Source: CBDCXE01 sp965223725 [NCBI: Nitrospinota bacterium]
GTDB lineage: Bacteria; Nitrospinota_A; UBA7883
DNA length: 64,000 nt
Direction of reading: 5' to 3'
Assembly (NCBI GenBank): GCA_965223725.1
Contig: CBDCXE010000005.1
Location: 186,001 to 250,000, forward strand
Positions 57,929-64,000 of the stretch are shown here, in pieces (positions within the stretch are counted from its first letter, which is position 1; each line of letters begins with the position of its first letter). The notes below the pieces were generated by a model. That model saw nothing but the letters and a program-made list of their open reading frames with translations, made no database searches and was not told where the DNA came from. The translations under genes and the position numbers were made by a program.

Positions 57929-59371
57929 ATGTGCCCGAATGGAGTAATGTTGAAAGAAGATAAACCGCCGACCGGCGATATGCTGGAAGATTCCGGCATT
58001 GATCAACTGTTTGACGAGAGTGAATACTGGCGGGTCAACCTGGGGGAGGAGCGTGTGCACGCCAAGCGCATGCCCGGCTGGTTCCGCAAAGTCAAATGGC
58101 TTTCCGCGTCGATCTACATTCTGTTTTTCATCGGTCCATATCTGCGCTGGGGCGGCCGGCAGGCGATATTATTCGACATTCCGGCGCGCAAGTTTCATAT
58201 CTTCGGGCTGACCATCTGGCCGCAGGATATCTGGATGTTGTCGCTGGTTCTGCTTACGTTTTTCATGTTGCTGTACGCGATGACCGCCATCGCCGGGCGT
58301 CTGTTTTGCGGTTACCTCTGCTGGCAGACGGTCTGGATGGATGTCTATACCTGGATCGAAGGAAAAATCGAAGGCTCGCCATTGCAACGCCACAACCTGG
58401 ACAAGGCCGGTTGGAGCCTTAAAAAAGTTGGCAAGAAAGGTTTAAAAACGATAATTTTCCTGTTCCTCTCTGCGCTGACCGGGGTCACGTTTACTTCCTA
58501 CTTCATCGATGTGTCGAAACTGTGGGAGCATTACCTATCGCTCTCCGGCCCGGTTTACATCTGGACGGTCCCGCTGATATTTACCATAGGCAGTTACCTT
58601 GGTGTGGCGATAATGCGCGAGCAGGTCTGCCTGTGGCTATGCCCATACGGCAGGATCCAGGGCGTTATGACAGACGAACATACGCTGATGCCGACCTACG
58701 ATTTCAGCCGTGGCGAGCCGCGCGCGCGGGTGGTCAGAGGCCGAGTAAATGAGCTGGGTGACTGTGTCGATTGCAACATGTGTCTGGCGGTCTGCCCCAC
58801 CGGTGTCGACATCAGAAACGGCCAGCAGGGGGGGTGCATCACCTGTGGGCTTTGCATCGACGCGTGCGATACTATTATGGAGAAAGTGAGCAAACCAAAT
58901 GGTTTAATACGCTACATGTCCCTTGCCCAGTTGCGCGGTGAGGCGGCGCAGACGATATGGAAACGGCCGAGGATGCTTGTATATCTGGTTGTGACGCTGT
59001 TTGGAATCGGCGGCGTTATATATGGCGTTACCCATATCAGCGCTGTCGATCTGGCCGTCATTCACGAACGTCAGCCCCTGTTTATAAAGATGTCGGACGG
59101 CCGCATACAGAACAAATACCGCCTGAAAGTCACCAACAAAACAGATCAAACAATCGATTTCGATGTGAAAGTGAACGGTGTCGAAGGTGGAGAATTAACA
59201 GGTGAAAACAGATTAAAAGCAGCGCCGGGCAAGGTCAGCTCTTCCACGTTTTTTGTCAGGGCGGATCAAAAAAGCTTGACCAATGGATCGTCACCAATCG
59301 TCTTCCTCATCGAGTCGAAAGATGGATATACAGACAAATACAAAAGCTCGTTTAACGGACCGGTGAAATGA
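57929..59371 (+). CDS. ccoG: Cytochrome oxidase maturation/cupric reductase CcoG
   Basis: 480 residues from the ATG at 57929; an ATG at 57947 is possible. Membrane helices with RLFCGYLCWQTVW and CLWLCPYGRIQ, two ferredoxin sites CVDCNMCLAVCPTGVDI and CITCGLCIDACDTIM, and a C-terminal Ig-like periplasmic domain. Known role: reduces Cu(II) for cbb3 assembly. ATGA overlap with ccoH. Confidence 0.95.
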   Translation: MCPNGVMLKEDKPPTGDMLEDSGIDQLFDESEYWRVNLGEERVHAKRMPGWFRKVKWLSASIYILFFIGPYLRWGGRQAILFDIPARKFHIFGLTIWPQDIWMLSLVLLTFFMLLYAMTAIAGRLFCGYLCWQTVWMDVYTWIEGKIEGSPLQRHNLDKAGWSLKKVGKKGLKTIIFLFLSALTGVTFTSYFIDVSKLWEHYLSLSGPVYIWTVPLIFTIGSYLGVAIMREQVCLWLCPYGRIQGVMTDEHTLMPTYDFSRGEPRARVVRGRVNELGDCVDCNMCLAVCPTGVDIRNGQQGGCITCGLCIDACDTIMEKVSKPNGLIRYMSLAQLRGEAAQTIWKRPRMLVYLVVTLFGIGGVIYGVTHISAVDLAVIHERQPLFIKMSDGRIQNKYRLKVTNKTDQTIDFDVKVNGVEGGELTGENRLKAAPGKVSSSTFFVRADQKSLTNGSSPIVFLIESKDGYTDKYKSSFNGPVK

Positions 59372-59874
59372 ACAGAAAAGAAGAGGCATGGTTCCAGAGC
59401 CCGTGGGTATTAGGGTTTTTCTGCGGGCTGACCATCGTGTTCGCCGCCAATATGGCAATGGTCTGGTTCGCTGTCAGTTCCAACCCAGGGTTGGTGGTGG
59501 AAGATTATTATGAGCGTGGGCAAAGCTTTGTGAACCGTACGAAACAAACCTTTGTCGGCCAGTCGAGCGATGGCCCTGCGATAAAACTGGTATCTAAAAT
59601 AAAAGCAGTTGCGAGCATTCCAGAAAATATCCGTGTCGAAATAAAATCTGTCGATGCCACAGCGCTGGCGCCGGATAAAGTTATGTTTTACGCATATCGC
59701 CCTTCCGATAAAAATCTCGATTTCGCCATCGAGTTGCAAGGCGAGACCAGCGGGCAATATTTGGCGGAAGTATTATTCCCGAAATATGGCGTGTGGGATA
59801 TTATTATTGAAGCGCAAAGAGGCGCTGAAATTTTCGACTATGCCGAAAGCATCGAAGTGGCGAAAAATGAATAA
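59368..59874 (+). CDS. ccoH: FixH/CcoH-family oxidase assembly protein
   Basis: 168 residues. One membrane helix (WVLGFFCGLTIVFAANMAMVW) followed by the FixH hallmark NPGLVVEDYYERGQ and a beta-rich periplasmic domain. Known role: needed for stable cbb3 assembly. Overlaps ccoG by 4 nt and ccoI by 8 nt. Confidence 0.92.
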   Translation: MNRKEEAWFQSPWVLGFFCGLTIVFAANMAMVWFAVSSNPGLVVEDYYERGQSFVNRTKQTFVGQSSDGPAIKLVSKIKAVASIPENIRVEIKSVDATALAPDKVMFYAYRPSDKNLDFAIELQGETSGQYLAEVLFPKYGVWDIIIEAQRGAEIFDYAESIEVAKNE

Positions 59875-62365
59875 TAAATCAACTTGCTTCCATTGCGGGC
59901 TGCAAAACCCGAAAAACAATGCGCCGGAGGCTGTGATTGATGGCGAACAGAAATATTTTTGTTGCAACGGATGCAAAAGTGTCTGCCTCTCTATCCATGA
60001 AGCGGGCCTGTTCGACTTCTATAAGCTTCGGGATGAGGGCCGGTGCGAGCTGCCCGCGCCGCCGCTGGATGACCTGGACTATTACGACCTGCCGGAAGCG
60101 CAACAGGAATATGTCACCCACAAGCAGGGCGATATCCATCAGGCGACATTCCTGGTGGAGGGAGTCCATTGCGCGTCATGTGTTTGGCTGATCGAAAAAG
60201 TTCTGGGGCAAAAACGGGGGATCGTATCTTCCATCGTGAACTTGTCCAGCAAGCGTCTCACCGTCCAGTGGAGCAGTGATCAGATAAAAACTTCGGAAAT
60301 AATAATGGCCTTGAACAAAGTCGGCTATATCGCCACCCCGTTCACCGCCGCCGCATTGGAGGAGACTGCAAAGCGAACCGCCAGACAATCGCTATCGCGG
60401 ATCGGGTTCGCCGGGTTTGCCGCCATGAACATGATGTGGGTGTCGATCGCGCTCTGGAGCGGCGGGGACCAGGGCGAGTATCGTGACCTGTTTCGAACAA
60501 TAGGCCTACTCCTGGCCACGGCCACTTTGCTCTATTCCGGCTGGCCATTTTTGTCCGGCGCCTGGAACGGCGCTAAACATCGTATGTTGACCATGGACGC
60601 GCCCATCGCCATCGGCGCGTTATCGATTTTCAGCTATTCCACCTGGATCTGGTACATGGCGCCTGCAGGGCAAGAAGTTTATTTCGACTCGGTTGTCATA
60701 TTCATTTTCCTGATCCTCGCCGGACGCCACATGGAAAACAGCTCCCGGTTGCGCGCGACAGACGCCACCAGCAGAATGGTAGAGCTGCAGCCCCGGTCGG
60801 CATACAGGATCGAAAACAGAGAACCGACCCTGATCTCTGCCCGCGCAATTGAAGCTGGCGATATTCTGTTGGTAAAGCCAGGGCAAAAATTTCCGGTGGA
60901 TGGTGTGGTTGTCGAAGGCCGGTCGACGGTGGACGAGTCGATACTGACAGGTGAGTCCAAACCGGTGGAAAAAACTGTGGGTGACTTGCTGGTGGCCGGC
61001 GCCACCAACTTCAATGGCGCCATTACCTTTCGGGCGACATCATCGGTGGAAAAGAACACGTTGTCGACTATCATGGAGCTGATAGAAAAAGCGCAGACCA
61101 GCAAGGCGCCGATCCAGAAGCTGGCCGATTCTATAGTTCCATATTTCGTGGCGACAACTTTACTCCTGGCCATGTCTGCATTTGCGTACTGGTTATACAT
61201 AGGCAGCCTCGAACCGGCCATGCTGGCCGCGGTCTCTGTGCTGATCGTGACCTGCCCATGCGCCCTGGGGCTCGCCACACCCTTGGCGGTGGCAGTGGGC
61301 ACAGGCGTAGGGGCGAGAAACGGAATCGTGATAAAAAGCGGCGAAGCGTTGGAGAAGCTGGCGCTGGGCAACCATATAGTGTTCGATAAAACCGGGGCCC
61401 TCACGGTTGGCCAAATGAGGGCGTACTCTATCACCCCCAAACCAGGCTTTAGTAGAGAGCCCCTACTCTCTATGGCGGCGGCGCTGGAACGTAGTTCCGG
61501 GCACCCCATTGCCAAGGCTATCGTATCCGCCGCCGCTGGGTCTGGTTATCCTTATCATAAAGTAACCGGCTTCGTCGCAACGCCCGGCGGCGGGGTAAGC
61601 GGAGTCGTTGATGGCGCCAGGATGGCCATCGGGTCGGAGCGGTTCATGAAAAGTATGGGTGTGGATATTGGGATAGTGGATGTGACAGAAAGGTTAGAAA
61701 TTTCCACAACGGTTTATATTTCAATCGATGGTGAAATCGCTGGTAAAATCGACATCGATGACAGATTGAGAGATGACGCAAAAGATACGATCACCAGCCT
61801 TGTCGACAACGGGTTTGACGTATCCATATTTAGTGGTGATCGGGCTGACGCAGTGGCGGCGGTGGCGGACCGGATCGGCGGTGTCGATGATGTCCGGGCG
61901 CAGATGGCGCCCGCGGATAAAGAAGCCGGTATCGCGCGGTTGATGGAATCGGGAGAAAATATCGTAATGGTTGGTGACGGAGTCAACGACGCGCCTGCGT
62001 TGGCCCGCGCCAATGTGGGTATAGCATTGGCCAGCGGAGCGGATATTTCATTATCCAGTGCAGATATTATTGTGACCGGAGAATCATTGTTGAAAATAAA
62101 CGATGCAATACGACTGGCAAAACGAACGGTGAAGTATATAAAAATTAACATGTCGCTGTCGGTGGCGTACAACTTGCTGTTCGTGCCATTGGCGATGGCT
62201 GGATATCTGACGCCGGTGATAGCGGCGGTTGCAATGCCGATAAGCTCGCTGATGGTGATCGGTGTATCGAGCATGATAAAAACCGGATATAAAAATGAAA
62301 AACTGAATGCTGTCATCAAAAAAGTAGAGTATGGGAAAAAGAATTTAGTTCTGGAGCATGCGTGA
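59867..62365 (+). CDS. ccoI: Copper-exporting P-type ATPase CcoI/FixI
   Basis: 832 residues from the ATG at 59867, inside the end of ccoH; an upstream extension in the same frame was rejected. N-terminal cysteine region (CFHCGL...CCNGCKSVC), HMA domain GVHCASCVWLIEK, membrane CPC motif VTCPCALGLATP, phosphorylation site FDKTGALTVGQ, and hinge GDGVNDAPALARA. Known role: supplies copper to the periplasm for CcoN CuB. Confidence 0.95.
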   Translation: MNNKSTCFHCGLQNPKNNAPEAVIDGEQKYFCCNGCKSVCLSIHEAGLFDFYKLRDEGRCELPAPPLDDLDYYDLPEAQQEYVTHKQGDIHQATFLVEGVHCASCVWLIEKVLGQKRGIVSSIVNLSSKRLTVQWSSDQIKTSEIIMALNKVGYIATPFTAAALEETAKRTARQSLSRIGFAGFAAMNMMWVSIALWSGGDQGEYRDLFRTIGLLLATATLLYSGWPFLSGAWNGAKHRMLTMDAPIAIGALSIFSYSTWIWYMAPAGQEVYFDSVVIFIFLILAGRHMENSSRLRATDATSRMVELQPRSAYRIENREPTLISARAIEAGDILLVKPGQKFPVDGVVVEGRSTVDESILTGESKPVEKTVGDLLVAGATNFNGAITFRATSSVEKNTLSTIMELIEKAQTSKAPIQKLADSIVPYFVATTLLLAMSAFAYWLYIGSLEPAMLAAVSVLIVTCPCALGLATPLAVAVGTGVGARNGIVIKSGEALEKLALGNHIVFDKTGALTVGQMRAYSITPKPGFSREPLLSMAAALERSSGHPIAKAIVSAAAGSGYPYHKVTGFVATPGGGVSGVVDGARMAIGSERFMKSMGVDIGIVDVTERLEISTTVYISIDGEIAGKIDIDDRLRDDAKDTITSLVDNGFDVSIFSGDRADAVAAVADRIGGVDDVRAQMAPADKEAGIARLMESGENIVMVGDGVNDAPALARANVGIALASGADISLSSADIIVTGESLLKINDAIRLAKRTVKYIKINMSLSVAYNLLFVPLAMAGYLTPVIAAVAMPISSLMVIGVSSMIKTGYKNEKLNAVIKKVEYGKKNLVLEHA

Positions 62366-62532
62366 TGGATACGATCTATGCGCTGATACCATTGATGATC
62401 GTCGTTGGATTGGCGATGGTGGCGCTTCTGGCTTGGGCTATTAAAAATGGGCAGTATGAAGATATGGAGAGCCCGGCCCACCGCATTTTGATGGATGAGG
62501 ACGACCCGCTATTGCCGAAAAATAAAAAGTGA
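62365..62532 (+). CDS. ccoS: cbb3 oxidase maturation protein CcoS
   Basis: 55 residues, one base of overlap with ccoI. One membrane helix (IPLMIVVGLAMVALLAWAI) then the CcoS hallmark KNGQYEDMESPAHRIL. Known role: cofactor (haem/CuB) insertion in CcoN. Overlaps the next gene by 4 nt (GTGA). Confidence 0.92.
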   Translation: MDTIYALIPLMIVVGLAMVALLAWAIKNGQYEDMESPAHRILMDEDDPLLPKNKK

Positions 62533-63767
62533 ATATCAGCGTCGCCTTTTTCATGGGATTTGTTGGCGGCATGCATTGCATAGGGATGTGCGGGCCGATA
62601 GCCGCCGCCTTGACCATTGGACAGAAGCGCTCTTTTACTTTCGGAGTGACCCTCTACCACCTTGGCCGTATATTTACCTACGCCGTTCTTGGGTTCCTGT
62701 TCGCTTATATCGGGAGTCTTCTATCATCCGCCGACCTGTTTCTATCCGCTCAAAAAGTGTTATCGGTCATTGCCGGGCTGGCCATGATTGCCTTTGCGCT
62801 GATCATAGGCGGCTGGGCGCCAGATCGATTTGGCAAACTTTCGTTTATTTCGATACCGGCCAGCGCATTAACCGCAGCGTCGAGGGAGAGCTCGAGCATG
62901 GCGTGGCTGGTCGTTGGGCTGGTGAACGGGCTGCTGCCGTGCGGACTGGTGTACGCGACGTTGGCCCTGGCCATTAACGCTGGCACACCGGTTGAGGGGG
63001 CGCTGTTAATGGCAGTTTTTGGGATCGGCACGGCGCCTTCATTATTGGGGGTTTCCTTTTTAACGAAATTTATTTCTTCCGCTTCCCGAACGTTGCTGCT
63101 AAAGATTGCCGCCGTCGGGCTTGTCCTGTTCGGTGTTTTCATGGTTGCCAAGGCGTTGTTCCTTATGGGTGACATGCCGATCAAAAAACATGAGAAAACA
63201 TTAAACCAATTGTCGATAGATAAGATCGAACAGAAGGTGCCACAAACTCCGTGGGATATCCATGTCAATGATGATGGAACTGTTGATGTGTTTGGGCTGA
63301 CTGTCGGCGCAAGCGATTTTAGTGATGCAAAACATACTTTCAACAGTGAGCCGAAGGTGGCGTTGTTCACCGATCCGGATGGCGGAAAAAGTCTGGAAGC
63401 CTATTTTGGCAAGGTAGTAACTGGCGGAATAACAGGGAAAGTAATCGCCACTATGGTTATGGATGACGGTTGGGCAGATCGGGCCATTGCCGAAGGTGTG
63501 GATCAGCAGCCGGCGTCGAACGGCTCTGTCCAGCACTTTCTGACGCGCAAGCATTACCTGGATGCGTCGCAGTTCCCCATCGCCAGCCTGACATTTATCC
63601 CATCGGTGAGTCTGGACGAGCAGACCATACAAAGCAGGTTTGGTACACCATATAAAATCGAACAGCTAGACGATGATCGATTGATCTATATCTATCCAAA
63701 TATTGGATTAAAAATCACACTGGGCGAAGGAAAAGAAATCCTCGAATATACCCGCCGATCTTTATAA
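62529..63767 (+). CDS. TauE/SafE-like copper-trafficking membrane protein with extra C-terminal domain
   Basis: 412 residues from a GTG. Residues 1-217 form a six-helix core with the CcoS-linked signature GFVGGMHCIGMCGPIAAAL and NGLLPCGLVYATL. Residues about 225-412 are a soluble, mainly beta domain (WDIHVNDDGTVDVFGL...) absent from the usual family members, which are about 220-250 long. It ends in charged residues and has no Cys. Coupling to ccoS implies a role in cbb3 copper supply or assembly; function of the extra domain is unknown. Confidence 0.85.
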   Translation: MNISVAFFMGFVGGMHCIGMCGPIAAALTIGQKRSFTFGVTLYHLGRIFTYAVLGFLFAYIGSLLSSADLFLSAQKVLSVIAGLAMIAFALIIGGWAPDRFGKLSFISIPASALTAASRESSSMAWLVVGLVNGLLPCGLVYATLALAINAGTPVEGALLMAVFGIGTAPSLLGVSFLTKFISSASRTLLLKIAAVGLVLFGVFMVAKALFLMGDMPIKKHEKTLNQLSIDKIEQKVPQTPWDIHVNDDGTVDVFGLTVGASDFSDAKHTFNSEPKVALFTDPDGGKSLEAYFGKVVTGGITGKVIATMVMDDGWADRAIAEGVDQQPASNGSVQHFLTRKHYLDASQFPIASLTFIPSVSLDEQTIQSRFGTPYKIEQLDDDRLIYIYPNIGLKITLGEGKEILEYTRRSL

Positions 63768-63907
63768 GCTGTTAAATCGTTATTCCGCCAGGATACGCTT
63801 GCGCCCCATGCTAAAATTAAATGTATGAATGCTGGTTCCGTGATGGTTTTGTGATGTTTTTGTTCTATCGTAAAAAAAGATAACCGATCGACCCTTGGAA
63901 TAAAGCA

Positions 63908-64000
63908 ATGAAAAAGAAAGTTCTGGTAATCGAGGATAGCAAGGATATTGCCGGGCTGGTCACCATGCATCTGAAAGATATGAACTGTGATGTCAATCAC
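63908..64000 (+). CDS. Response regulator receiver protein (partial, runs off the window)
   Basis: The first 31 codons read MKKKVLVIEDSKDIAGLVTM..., the first strand and acidic pocket of a CheY-like receiver domain (Glu9, Asp10). The output domain is outside. It lies 140 bp after the cco operon on the same strand. Type (OmpR or other) cannot be told. Confidence 0.8.
   Translation, partial: MKKKVLVIEDSKDIAGLVTMHLKDMNCDVNH

Overview
The window is a 64 kb piece of a Gram-negative, aerobic to microaerobic bacterial chromosome. It has an outer-membrane FadL-type porin, LPS heptose synthesis (gmhA-hldE), lipoproteins, Tat export, two terminal oxidase clusters (aa3-type and cbb3-type) and a dsrEFH sulfur-relay operon. 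PurS as a separate subunit, MtaB, a two-CW cysteine domain and mixed ATG/GTG/TTG starts fit a proteobacterial or deltaproteobacterial-like lineage (Desulfobacterota, SAR324 or Nitrospinota-like). There is no rRNA or other phylogenetic marker to fix this, so the assignment is inference.

Layout. 1-3075 is the end of an integrated element: the 3' part of an IS3-family insertion sequence, an XRE regulator and a tyrosine recombinase beside the 3' end of a tRNA-Lys(CTT) gene (3076-3151), the likely attachment site. 3342-6840 holds dsrEFH, a sugar-nucleotide epimerase and FadL. 7065-15831 is the aa3 oxidase cluster (DUF420-like protein, coxC, SCO, coxB, coxA, ctaA, ctaB). It ends with a small membrane protein, a divergent heme-copper-oxidase subunit I homologue and a c-type cytochrome lipoprotein. 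15941-20476 has a glycosyltransferase, typA and panC, with a repeat-rich intergenic region. 20740-30392 has a CsgG-like lipoprotein, an alcohol dehydrogenase, lgt, rluD and, on the minus strand, a ferredoxin-mtaB-SAM hydrolase-mltA group, then a Sel1 protein. 30478-45113 has proS, valS, ugd, a UDP-glucuronate decarboxylase, radC, gmhA, hldE, a DHS-like protein, a beta-lactamase-fold hydrolase and purBCSQ. 45178-50595 has ligA, a divergent phosphofructokinase, tatA and an aminotransferase. 50747-53839 has a frame-disrupted cupin gene and a divergent cytochrome P460/MarR pair. 53849-63767 has a MerR-type regulator facing the ccoNOQP-GHIS operon, which ends in a TauE/SafE-like protein with an extra C-terminal domain. 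A response regulator starts at the right edge.

The most notable observation is at 32201-32512 (minus). A TusA/SirA-like protein is interrupted by an in-frame TGA, after which the homology continues for 35 codons. A hairpin with a bulged U and a GGUC apical loop lies 23 nt after the TGA, the arrangement of a bacterial SECIS element. This reads as a selenocysteine-containing sulfur carrier, in a genome that also has the DsrEFH (TusBCD-type) sulfur relay. Other points of interest are the divergent oxidase-like module at 13985-15831, the tandem-repeat tail on CoxB, promoters placed so close to start codons that leaderless mRNAs are likely, and the operator architecture between the P460 and MarR genes.
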